From Drosophila pseudoobscura (taxonomy: Eukaryota > Arthropoda > Insecta > Diptera > Drosophilidae), in contig NC_046679.1 of NCBI RefSeq assembly GCF_009870125.1, forward strand, positions 30,752,001 through 30,816,000: DNA of 64,000 bases, read 5' to 3'. Under the pieces are notes generated by a model. That model was not told the DNA's origin and did no database searches. It saw nothing but the letters and a program-made list of their open reading frames with translations. The translations under genes were made by a program, and so were the position numbers. The stretch's first letter is position 1, and each line of letters begins with the position of its first letter. This document shows, piece after piece, positions 35,901 through 46,178 of the stretch.

Positions 35901-37067
35901 CCTTTCTAGTCTTTGAGTACCTAAGTCCTAAAAGTCGTACCTTCGGCCTCAACATCATCCTGGCTGTTTTCTACTGCTTTGGACTGATGACTTCGCCCTG
36001 GGCCGCCATCTGGATTGGCAACTGGCGTCGCTACCTCTGGCTGGCCTCGTTGCCCGCTCTGGGAGTCCTGGTATATCCTCTGCTCATCTGCGAGAGCGCC
36101 CAGTGGCTGCTCACCAAAAAGAAGTACGACGAGGCGGTGGCCTGCCTCAAGCGAGTTGCCAAGTTCAATGGCAGACAAGTGGAGGACTCCGCCTTCGACG
36201 AGTTCGTGAAGTACTACCGCGAGAAGACGATCGAGGAGGAGAAGGTGAACAGCCAGGAGGACACTTTTCTGGGAATGTTCAGGACCCCCCGCCTGCGTCG
36301 GTTTACACTGACTTTGCTGCTGAAGTCGTGAGTGTTTGGATTGCGATATATCCCAAAGACTCTGAGAAACAGTGTTCCGTTGACAGGGTCATAATCACGC
36401 TCTCCTGCGATGTAATAAACCGAAACATGGAGGGTTTGGGCACGTCTCCCTTCAAGCTGTTCTCCTTCACATCGATCGCCTATCTGCCCGCCGGAGTGGC
36501 CATCCTCCTGCTGCAGAACAAGATCGGACGCAAGGGCATGGCCTGCACGGCTCTCCTTGCCGGTGGAATCATCACCACGGCAACGGGCTGCCTCATAGCC
36601 TTTCTCGATCCCCAGCAGAATGCCGTCCTCCTGGCCATCATGGTGGCCCTGGGCCGCTTCGGAGCCACCGTCTCCTACGACGCGGAGATCCAGTACGCGG
36701 CGGAGATCCTCCCCACCAGCGTCCGGGGAAGAGCTCTGTCCAACATCCATGTGGCGGGTCTGGCCTCCAGCTCCGTGGCATTCTATGTGATCTACCTGGC
36801 GCAATACTACAAGCCCCTGCCATCGATCTTCATCAGCTGCCTGATGTTCTTTGGCGCTGGCCTATGCCTCACGTTGCCAGAGACATTGGATAAGTATGTC
36901 CTTGAATATATCTGTGTATACCATTCATTCATTCTATTCTTAACTTCAGGAAACTTCCAGAGAACCTGGCGGATGGTGAGAGCTTCGCCTTGAACGAAAG
37001 TTTCTTTTACTTTCCCTGCTTTCACAGAAGACAAAAACCCAAAGAAAATGCTGTTGATACTGCCTAA
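32904..37067 (+). CDS. SLC22-family organic ion transporter A
   Basis: Six coding exons: 32904-33046, 33108-33294, 33361-33619, 35910-36327, 36387-36893, 36950-37067 (TAA), 543 aa. This is a 12-helix major facilitator. Helix 1 lies near residues 16-38, followed by the large extracellular loop of SLC22 proteins with several Cys and NVS/NGT sequons. The loop 2-3 motif is GFLSDHIGRLPS. CESAQWLLTKKK follows helix 6 as the family PESxRWL variant. QNKIGRKGMAC lies between helices 8 and 9, then EILPTSVRG and the closing LPETLDK. It should carry organic cations, anions or carnitine-like solutes across the plasma membrane; the substrate is unknown. A 2.3 kb third intron hosts two small genes. AATAAA is at 37314-37319. 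From memory, D. melanogaster 92A carries CG7333, CG7342, CG16727, CG17751 and CG17752; I cannot assign them one to one. Confidence 0.9.
34173..34576 (-). CDS. Small multi-pass membrane protein nested in intron 3 of transporter A
   Basis: Two - strand exons, 34340-34576 and 34173-34283, are joined in phase 0 by a 56-nt intron with a good donor (AAG|GTGAGT) and acceptor (TTTCTGCAG). They give 115 aa. Helices are visible at about 11-34, 51-76 and 82-105, separated by a short Lys/Glu/Asp loop (QRKKPEDG). The start ATG has the favourable context ACAATG. It resembles small insect four-helix proteins of unknown function, but I do not recognise the family firmly. The 3' end may be incomplete: a GTAG|GTATCA donor near 34190 could splice to a further exon. 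It lies opposite in strand to its host gene. A decayed copy sits at 37570-37820. Confidence 0.6.
35023..35385 (+). CDS. Acidic membrane-anchored small protein, intronless, nested in transporter A
   Basis: A single uninterrupted frame of 120 aa in intron 3 of transporter A, on the same strand. Residues 1-48 are strongly acidic (Asp/Glu with DDTDDEEEQ). Residues about 49-64 are a hydrophobic helix (YLLLGIVLVLLLVRAL). A basic and Pro-rich segment follows (REPRPPP), and a second hydrophobic segment lies at about 95-111. AATAAA occurs at 35502-35507, about 115 bases after the stop. The charge order suggests an N-terminal acidic tail anchored to a membrane. I do not recognise the protein. The lack of introns in an intron-hosted gene would fit a retrocopy, but no parent is visible. 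Confidence 0.6.
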   Translation: MSEPSDLVNDEDDGWTTDSECDMGEPNEWILDDTDDEEEQHPQDDNSWDYLLLGIVLVLLLVRALHKSQLPYFVQCIKNDLDREPRPPPLTKFGWLLYNGLMGITSVVLYRLFRCRANVM

Positions 37068-38752
37068 AATATATCACAGAGCGATGATTTGTTTGCTTTT
37101 AATATTTGTAGAGAATTAAGTGGCAGCGTATTATTATAATCCGATAACTGCTGATTGCTTTCATGATTACACTCATTTTCACAGCCAAAAGTTGCAATAT
37201 TTTTCCATCCCATCGCATCGCATCGTATCGCTTTGGAGATATCTGGTAGGCAAACTCTACAAATGCAAAAGCCAGGCCTATCCACATGCAATCGCTGCCT
37301 ACTGCGACGTCATAATAAAACAATAATAATAACAATAAGAGTCGGCAAATTGCATCGCATGCTAGAAATCGGCGAACCCAAAAATCTATATTTATCTCCT
37401 CGTTCCAGCGGACAGTGTCGCCAACATTTCTTCCTGACTTTTTTGTTGCTTTTGCTACCCCTTAATTAAAAGTAGAATATGTGGAAAAAGAGATGGTTGG
37501 TTGCAGATAATTTATTGGGTCAAACGATGTGTACAGCTGAGAGCAGAGCAAAGGAGTAACCGAAGCTACCACCTACCTGGTGATTATGGAGAGAAATTTC
37601 CCAGAATTATCCCCACAAAGAATACCACCCCAGAATGTGCAATATCGAAGTAAAAAGCACAACCGAAAGAACCAAAGAATCGCTGACAGAGATACGAACC
37701 AAATTGGGCATAAAACCATGAGCCATGCTCCAAAATAAGTGGAAACAAGAATCTATCAACGTACTCCTCCCAACACATTTTGGTAAAGACTGGAATCTAA
37801 AAATCTGTCTGACAGACTGGATTGTAGATTTCTGTACACCCTTTCTGTATATCTCCTTACTGGGCATCCCCTATTCGATACACTCTGCTATAGCAGTGCC
37901 GCATGCTTTTGTGCTATTTTGTTTTGTCTGAATCTGAATCTGAATCGAGAGCCTCTCAAATCCAACTCTACTTTCGTTCCGTGCGGTTGACATTGCAATT
38001 TCGCGGCAGACTCCCATAAGAATTAACGATAAAGCAGCGGTCACTGACTGAGTTTATTCCATTATTCTACTAGTACTTCTGTACAGATTCAGGTGCAGAC
38101 GACAGGGTGCGTGAAGGTCTGTTTCTTATCGCAATTTTTAAGCCAATTTTCGACACCTTTTTGAGACCTGAGCCCCGAAAGATTAGAGCTGCCAGTCGAA
38201 AACTGCAGGTCGTATGTGTAAGTTCTGTTTTCGCGAAGAGAGTGTCAAAGCTTTTATTCCTTAAATGGAGAGAAAGAACAGATGATCAAAAAGCTGAAAA
38301 GTGATTATTGAAGTTGGTTTTCATATGATTGGGCACTTCCATTGTGCCACTAAAATATATAGTGATGTAATGGGAATATATAACACAGTTTTGTGACACT
38401 TTTCCAAAGCCGATTATTACGGATGATCTATGGAAAATGGCTTCATAAAAGCGTTCTCTGTGGCAAACAGAAATCCGCATCTGTTTTCCATCTCTCTGAC
38501 GAGGCTTCAGCTGTCAAACTCATAATTTATCCAAATTATTTCTGATCTGAAGCTGAGACGGAAAGAAATAGAACAGCTGCTCTGTCGCTCCGTCGCTTAG
38601 CTACTAATTGGCTTTTGTAATTAAAAGCGCGAAAGATGAACAGAGAAACGGGTCTCATTTCCCATTCCCATTTTCCCATTTCATCGCAGAGTGCAGAGTG
38701 CAGAGAGTGGAGGGCAAAGTGAATGCAAGTGGTGCGAGTGCGGAATCACACC
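37068..38752. other. Intergenic region between transporters A and B
   Basis: It contains the AATAAA of gene A at 37314-37319 and a decayed copy of the nested membrane-protein gene (37570-37820, - strand). About 900 bp of AT-rich DNA follow, in which I see no coding exon. Confidence 0.55.
37570..37820 (-). pseudogene. Decayed copy of the nested small membrane-protein gene
   Basis: On the - strand the DNA matches the gene at 34173-34576 in order. It starts with AAAATGTGT, then GATAGA, then TTTTGGAGCATGG, and ends with a block encoding SGVVFFVGIILGNF, against YGGVFLVGMVISNF in the intact gene. A CACCAGGTAGGT end matches ACCAAGTAGGT. The hydrophobic middle stretch (VLSVVLFTSILHIL) lies in a different frame from the start and the end, and much of the loop is missing. 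No single frame covers it, so it is a frameshifted, shortened relic of a local duplication. Confidence 0.6.
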
Positions 38753-40620
38753 ATGCTGGAGGTCGACAAAATACTGGAGAAATGCGGCGACTGCAATCGC
38801 CTGCAGCTGCTGATGCTGCTGCTCTTCTGTTTGATCAATATGCTGTCTGCCCTGCACTACTACTCCCAGACGATCATCAGTTTTGTGCCCAAATATTGGT
38901 AAAACAATACCTAACACCAGCCACCATGACGCATACTTGATATTAATCATACGCTTAGGTGCGCGGATGGTCTGCCAGTTGGCAGCAAGCCTCCCAGTGA
39001 GTCAAGCTGCGTTTCTTCGGCACAGAATGGCAGTGGCAGTAGTACCTGTCACGGCTATGACTACGAGCTCTTCATGGGCTACGAGAGCTTCACCTCGGAC
39101 ATGAACTGGATCTGCGAGGACGCCTGGAAGCTCACCCTCGGCCAGTCCATGTTTTTTGTGGGTTCCGTGGTGGGCACCCTGGTGCTGGGATTCCTCGCGG
39201 ATGTGGTGGGTCGTTTGCCCATTCTGGTGGTGGCCAATATGATTGCCATGGTCGGAAATCTGCTGACCATCTGGGGGACCAATCTCACGCTCTTCTGTGT
39301 CTTCCGTTTGGTCTCTGGCTTTGCCACGGACAGCAACTTTGTGATGATGTATATACTGGGTGAGTGCGGAAGATCTCTTTCCCATATCCCATACCCCTCT
39401 TTACAGTATGCCTCGGATCTTTCAGTCATGGAATACATGCGTCCCACCTTGCGCACAGTGGGCCTCAGCCTCTGCATTGGTTTCTTCTATTGTCTGGGGT
39501 CCATGGCCGCTCCCTGGATTGCCGTCCTGATGCACAGCTGGCAGGGTTTCCTACTGGCCACTTCGCTGCCCTTCCTGTTGGTGCCCTTCTTCTATCTGAT
39601 CGTCCCGGAGAGCATCCAGTGGCTGATCTCCAAGCAGAAGTACGACCGCGCTGTGGTCTGCCTGAAGCGCGTGGCCAAGATCAATGGCCGGCAGGTGGAC
39701 GAGAGCAGCTACCAGGAGTTCATCGAAGAGTGCAAGTTCAGCCAGCAGCACACCAAAGCCACCCCCAATCTGCTGGATCTGTTCAGGACCCCGCGTCTTA
39801 GAAGGAACACCCTCATTCTCTTCTTCAAATCGTGAGTGGCTGCATCTATATATCTGATTTCTGATTTGATTTCTGTTCGGGATTCTCCCGATTTAGCATG
39901 GTCATTACCCTCTGCTATGATGCCGTCTCTCGCAACGTTCAAGGTCTTGGCATTTCGCCATTTCTGATGTTCTCGCTGAGCGCCACCACCATTCTGCCGG
40001 CCTGTCTGCTGATCATCGCCCTCCAAGATCGGATCGGACGCAAGGCCATGGCCTCCATTTCGCTCCTGCTGAGTGGAATATTCATCTCGGTGACGGGTGG
40101 CATACTCTTTGCTTCCCCTGCCACAGATAAGAGTGAGGTGCAACCCAAAGAATAACCACATATAATCCCCCCTTCTCTTACAGCCACCACTCTGCTGGTC
40201 AGCCTCTCGGTTGTGGGTCGCTTTGGGGTGACAGTCGCCTATAACTCCGGGGCTCAATATGCCACTGAACTGATTCCCACGTGTGTCAGGGGACAGGGTG
40301 TGGCTGCGGTGCATGTGGCTGGCTATGCCTTCACCTTCTTCAGCGCCTTCATCCTGTACACTCGGAGCATCTTTTCCCCTATGCCGGAGATCATCCTGGG
40401 CCTGATCTCGCTCCTTGGAGCCTGCCTGTGTCTCTTGCTGCCAGAGACACTGCATCGGACGCTCCCCACATCCCTGGAGGATGGCGAGAACTTTGGCAAG
40501 AATGATCGCTGGTTTTCCTTCAGCTTCACGGAGCAACGCACTCAGTCGGCCACCACCTTGGCCTCTGGGCACAACACCAAGATCCATTCGAATTCCACGG
40601 ATTCGGCGGTTTACTTTTGA
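38753..40620 (+). CDS. SLC22-family organic ion transporter B
   Basis: Five coding exons: 38753-38898, 38959-39359, 39426-39831, 39897-40132, 40184-40620 (TGA), 541 aa. The first helix (LQLLMLLLFCLINML) is followed by a loop shorter than in gene A and rich in Ser and Gly (NGSGSSTCHG). Family motifs are GFLADVVGRLPI after helix 2, PESIQWLISKQK after helix 6, QDRIGRKAMAS, ELIPTCVRG and LPETLHR. It lacks two introns found in the siblings (before the DMNWIC block and after LPETL) and has one of its own inside the helix 9-10 region (40133-40183). The tail is Ser/Thr-rich. AATAAA is at 40736-40741. The closest sibling by these motifs is gene E. The substrate is unknown. Confidence 0.9.
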
Positions 40621-41173
40621 TTAGATTTTAAGCTGGGATGAAGGTAATTGATCTTCATTATACGCGTATGTAGCTGTAGGCCGTCTTCAGAAGATGTCAC
40701 TGAACGATTCCAAGGTATTATATACCGATCGATTGAATAAACATATGGATAGACCTTTCAGTGTTTTGGTAGGCGAAACATCTGTGATTCTGCCTGTGAT
40801 TCGCGTGACCAATGTTTGTACAGCCTGCCCCATTGTTTCTATTTGCTCAGCGGATTGAGACATAAAACACCTTTCAAGATATGCGAACTACTAGAATATT
40901 TTATTCTTTTATGGTCTGTAGAAGCACTCCACGAAAAATCTCCAGTCGGCAAACACTGCACAGCCGTTCCCAGACGGACGTCGGGGAATTCTCTCATCAC
41001 CAAAGAACTTTCTCATCATCGTAGCAGCAGTAGCAAGATAAAGATATAGCGATTATTTGCAGTGTATATAGCCCCCACGAGACAGATGGGTACATCTATA
41101 TATCTAGTTGGTTAGATCCCCCGTCAGGTCATCAGTCGTTGGCCAGCGATCGCCGGTGCAGCAGCAACCAACA
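40621..41173. other. Intergenic region between transporters B and C
   Basis: It holds the AATAAA of gene B (40736-40741) and the presumed promoter and leader of gene C. No clear TATA box at a sensible distance and no coding exon are seen. Confidence 0.5.
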
Positions 41174-43128
41174 ATGGATGTCGAACGTGTCCTCGAAAAG
41201 TGTGGGAACTTTGGTCGCTACCAGATCCTGCTCCTGGGACTCTATGGATATACGAATATAGTGTCTTCGTTGCATTATTTTTCACAGACAATCATCAGTT
41301 TTACGCCCGCTCACAGGTGTGTCCAGAAATAGGTCCATCCATAAGCAGATCGTGTAACTCCTTTCCCTTGGCAGATGCTCTCTTCCCGGTGAAGACTTCT
41401 CGGAAAATGCCACTTCTCTGGTAGATTCCTGCAGCTATATCCATTGGGACCCGGATCTTTCCTTCCAGCGGGAGTCCAGATGCCAGTCGTGGCATTTCGA
41501 CAAAGAAAGCGGCTACGAGAGCATCACCACAGAAGTTCGTATCTGAGTATCTGAGTCGAATCCCCAAAAGTAGAAAACACTTTCTGCTGATCTGACACTC
41601 ACATCCGAAATTGTGTTCCCACAGCTCGAGTGGGTCTGCGACGATGCCTACCAGCTGGCCGTGGGTCAGTCTTTCTTCTTTGTGGGCTCTGTGCTGGGAA
41701 CGATCTTCTTTGGATATCTGGCCGATCGGATCGGACGTCTGCCAGCCTGTGTGATAACCACGCTGACTGGTGCCTTGGGAGACTTTCTCACGTCCTTCGT
41801 GAGTTCTCTGCCCTGGTTTTCCGCCACTCGTTTCATGTCGGGCCTCTCCACGGACACCCAATATGTGTTGATGTATATTTTGGGTAGGTATTTGGAAAGC
41901 ACTTTCCCTCTCCCTCCCAAGAATCCATATATAAGAGATTCACTTCGTTTCAGTCTTTGAGTACCTCAGTCCTAAGCATCGCACCTTTGGCCTGAACATC
42001 ATTCTGGCCGTCTTCTACTGCTTTGGCCTGATGATTTCCCCCTGGATGGCCATTTGGTTGGGAAATTGGCGTTTGTACCTCTGGGCTGCTTCCCTTCCCG
42101 CCTTGGGGGTGCTCGTGTATCCCTTTTGCCTCTTTGAGAGCGTCGAGTGGCTGCTGACGAAGCACAAATTCGACAGAGCTGTCCATTGCCTGAAACGTAT
42201 TGCCAAATTCAATGGCCGACATGTGGAGGACTCCGTTTTCGATGAATTCGTGAAGCACTACCGCGAGAAGATGAACCGAGTGGAGACCACATCCGCGGAC
42301 ACGTTTATGGGGATGCTAAGGACGCCCCGATTGAGGAAGTTCACTATCATATTGTTCCTCAAATCGTGAGTGATTCCTCCTTTTCTCTTAGAAGTACTGC
42401 AATCTTTTCTCTCCTCTTAGAATGATCATCACGGTGGCCTTCGATATCCTCAGTCGTAATGTGGAGGGCGTTGGCACGTCCCCCTTCCTGCTCTTCTCCT
42501 ACACGGGCTTCTGCTACCTTCCGGCAGGACTCACCATCATCTTCTTCCAGAACATCATCGGGCGCAAGGGCATGGCCTGTGCCTCGCTCTTTGTGGGTGC
42601 CATCATCACAGCGGCCACAGGTTACCTCGTAGCCACACTCGACCCTTCGGAGTATGCCCTGATCCTGGCCTTCATGGTGGGTCTCGGGCGATATGGCGCT
42701 GTCGTGGCCTATGATGCGGAGGCCCAGTACGCGGCGGAGATCATTCCGACGAGTGTCCGGGGACGAGGTGTGGCCAACATCCACGTGGTGGGATATGCAT
42801 TTGGGTTCTTCAGCTCGTATATTATTTTCCTGGGTACCATTTTCAAGCCACTGCCATCGCTTTTCATCAGTGTTTTGCTTTTTATTGGGGCTGCACTGTG
42901 TCTCACGCTGCCAGAGACTCTGCACAAGTGAGTTTTTCATTTAAGGATCTTCGATCTATAGTTGGTATATCTTTTTTACGCTTTTCCCTTAGGACCCTCC
43001 CGCAGACACTTCAAGAAGGCGAGATGTTTGCCAAGGATGAGAAATGGTACTTCTTTCCCTGCTTTCAGCGAAGAGAAAGCCAGCACAAAACCGAATCTCA
43101 GTTGGAGGCGGCCAAACGGATTAAATAA
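41174..43128 (+). CDS. SLC22-family organic ion transporter C
   Basis: Six coding exons: 41174-41316, 41375-41534, 41625-41883, 41954-42365, 42421-42927, 42993-43128 (TAA), 538 aa. Junction phases equal those of gene A at every position. The first external loop is distinctive (ENATSLVDSC, then an HWDPDLSFQRESRC stretch) and carries one NAT sequon. Family motifs are GYLADRIGRLPA, FESVEWLLTKHK, QNIIGRKGMAC, EIIPTSVRG and LPETLHK. The acidic and Lys-rich end includes EGEMFAKDEKWYFFPCF, a pattern shared with A and D. AATAAA lies at 43136-43141, only eight bases after the stop, so the 3'UTR is very short. It is a plasma-membrane carrier of unknown substrate. Confidence 0.9.
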
Positions 43129-44305
43129 TTATCTAAATAAACAAAATATATATACAAGAAATATTTGCTTTAAGCTTAGAAAATCTTTATGAAAGATGAC
43201 TTTTAAAGATCTTACAGACAAAGACTAATCCCGCAACCCAGACAGTCGTAACATAGTGTCTCTAAAACGATTATACCCACCCTTAAGATAGGGATCCTAA
43301 GTTGTCTGCCCTGGGGATTTGATATATGGATATCATGCACCTGGTTCCGGAACTTTTATGGACCTCTCCCCCTCTCTCTCTCTCTCTCTCTCCCTCTTTT
43401 GAGATAAATGAACTCTGTTGTCATTTTCGAGAGTCTTCGGTTGGCGCCCCGTCAGCCACTTTGTAATCTATACTATATATAATCTATATCTCTGGATCTC
43501 TATATCCTATAAACATGTCAGGCGACAAACAAAAGAATTTTCAGCATCTCTCTCGCTGGCCTAATCCTCGGAGGCAACAAACGACGCTGAGGCGTGACTT
43601 ACAGTATGCCAGCGGCTAAATCTATTATAAATCTAAGACAAAACAAACAACAGTCGAAAATCGCGAGAAAGTACAGAGAACTTCGGGGGGCAGTCGGCCA
43701 AGTTAAATGCCTGATAAGCGGGGGGCTATCACACGACACATAAGACGCATTTCACCAGAGCCCTCCACCCCACCCCAAAAATTACAAAGCCAAGGCCAAG
43801 AGACCTTATGAATGAATGAATGAAAGAGTGAATGATTGGATGTAATATTACATTATAAGCCATCTTGATCGGCAGTGATCTTTATATACCCAAGGGTTTT
43901 CATGGGTCCGGTTTTTTGTGGGTGTGTTCGTTCACCTTTTCGAATGGTGGAATGTTCGCTCGCGAGTCGTCTGTTGAGCTCTTGGTAAACATCACACACC
44001 CCAAAACAGCAGCAGCTGCAAAGAGAGATAGCCAATCTCCCATCTAGCCAGTAGCTGTTACTAATTACACATCCTAATCAGAATCCGTGCGCTTTATACT
44101 AAGTATAAAAGGCTCTGGTCGGTAGAGGCCCAGCGTCAAAATACTGCCTCGCACCGAGACAGAATGTAGCTGCTGTCTTGCCTCACAGAACAGAACAGAA
44201 CAGAACAGAACAGACTCTGCTGCATCTCTCTCCATAGAATATCTGTTGTCCGAAAAGTAATTGTGTTTTTTTCAAAGTGAAGTTCTGGTATTCCCCAGTC
44301 AAAGC
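43129..44305. other. Intergenic region between transporters C and D
   Basis: It contains a (CT)n tract (43363-43398), a TATA promoter for gene D at 44104 and a (CAGAA)5 repeat at 44186-44213 that would lie in the gene D leader. No coding exon is seen. Confidence 0.55.
44104..44111 (+). promoter_or_regulatory. TATA box of transporter D
   Basis: TATAAAAG lies 202 bp before the ATG at 44306. A start near 44135 is expected and would give a leader of about 170 nt containing the (CAGAA)5 repeat. Confidence 0.5.
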
Positions 44306-46178
44306 ATGGATTTCGATCGTGTGCTTGAAAAGTGCGGGAACTTTGGTAGATTCCAATTTGTAATACTCATACTCTATGGCTATACGAACATTCTCAGTTC
44401 CTTGCACTATTTCTCGCAAACCCTCATTACTTTCACACCAGAGCATTGGTAAGTCTCTAGAGAAGCACAAACCCTGGATCTTCTTTAACTTCTACTCTCC
44501 CATAGGTGCTCCCATGATGACCTCATGGGTCTCAGTGCCGAGGATCTACGCTCTATCTACTCCAATGTCTCCCATTCCTCGTGTACTCCCCTGCAAGGCG
44601 TCATCAATGGCACTGGCATACCCGCAGATTCCTCGGAGATCTGTCAGGACTGGATCTTTGAGCGAGAGAGTGGCTACGAGAGTCTCACCACGGAATTAAA
44701 GTGGGTCTGCGACAAGTCCCACCAGCCGGCAGTAGGACAGTCTTTCTTCTTTCTGGGCTCTGTGGTGGGGACCATTACCTTTGGCTTTCTATCGGATCAC
44801 ATCGGGCGACTGCCAGCCATGTTGATGGCCACTCTTTCCGGTGCCACGGGGGACTTTATGACCTCCTTTGTGCACACTCTCCCATGGTTTGCCTTCTCTA
44901 GATTTGTGTCTGGCTTGTCCACGGATACCATGTACTACCTGATGTACATTTTGGGTAAGAGTCCACAGAGATCTCCAACCATCCATGGATTCATTCGATT
45001 CTTTCCTCAGTCTTCGAGTACTTGAGCCCCAAGCGCCGTACCTTCGGCCTCAATATAATCCTCGCTGTTTTCTACTGCTTTGGACTGATGACTTCCCCCT
45101 GGGCCGCCATCTGGATTGGAAACTGGCGTCGCTACCTCTGGCTGGCCTCGTTGCCCGCTCTGGGAGTCCTGGTATATCCTCTGCTCATCTGCGAGAGCGC
45201 CCAGTGGTTGCTCACCAAAAAGAAGTACGACGAGGCGGTGGCTTGCCTCAAGCGAGTGGCCAAGTTCAATGGCAGACAAGTGGAGGACTCCGTCTTCGAT
45301 GAGTTCGTGAAACACTACCGCGAGAAGATGAATCAACAGGCTCAGGTGAACAAACAGAGGGACACTTTCCTGGGCATGTTCAGGACCCCGCGCCTTCGTC
45401 GGTTTACCTTGACTTTGCTGCTGAAATCGTAAGTGATTTGAGGAGATTTTCAAAGGAAAAGTATAAACCAATGGTTCTGCATTTAGTGTCATCATAACCC
45501 TCTCGTACGATGTGATCAACCGCAATATGGAGGGTCTGGGCACGTCCCCCTTCAAGCTGTTTTCCCTCACATCCAGCGTGTACCTACCCGCGGGCTTTGC
45601 GATCCTCCTGCTGCAGAACCGGATCGGTCGCAAGGGCATGGCCTGCGGGGCACTCTTCGTGGGTGGCATCATCACTGCCGTTACGGGATTCCTCATCGCC
45701 TTCCTCGATCCCAAGGAGAATGCTATCCTGCTGGCCTGCATGGTGGCTCTGGGACGCTTTGGCAGCACCGTTTCCTACGACGCGGAGATCCAGTACGCGG
45801 CGGAGATCATCCCCACCAGCGTGCGGGGACAGGCAGTGTCCAATATCCATGTGGTGGGCCTGGCCTCCAGCTCCCTGGCATTCTATGTGATCTACCTGGC
45901 GCAGTACTACAAGCCCCTGCCATCGATCTTCATCAGTTGCCTGATGTTCTTTGGCGCGGCTTTATGTCTATCCCTACCCGAAACCCTGCACAAGTAAGTC
46001 TGAACCTTGGAGATCTTTCGGAACTATGGAATAATCGTATGTTTCCCTTAGAAAACTACCCGAAAGCCTGGCCGATGGCGAGGTGTTTGCCATGAACGAG
46101 AGCTGCTTTTACTTCCCCTGCTTCTATAAGCGCCGCGATGGCCTCACAAAGCATGCGGATCTCAAGTCTGAACCCTAG
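44306..46178 (+). CDS. SLC22-family organic ion transporter D
   Basis: Five coding exons: 44306-44448, 44506-44954, 45011-45428, 45487-45993, 46052-46178 (TAG), 547 aa. It lacks the phase-0 intron that splits the first external loop from helix 2 in A, C and E. Family motifs are GFLSDHIGRLPA, CESAQWLLTKKK, QNRIGRKGMAC, EIIPTSVRG and LPETLHK. The loop after helix 1 has NVS and NGT sequons as in gene A. The protein is very close to gene A, and parts of the DNA are nearly identical (see findings). The cytosolic end is ESLADGEVFAMNESCFYFPCF then a basic tail. AATAAA is at 46195-46200. It is a plasma-membrane carrier; the substrate is unknown. Confidence 0.92.
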
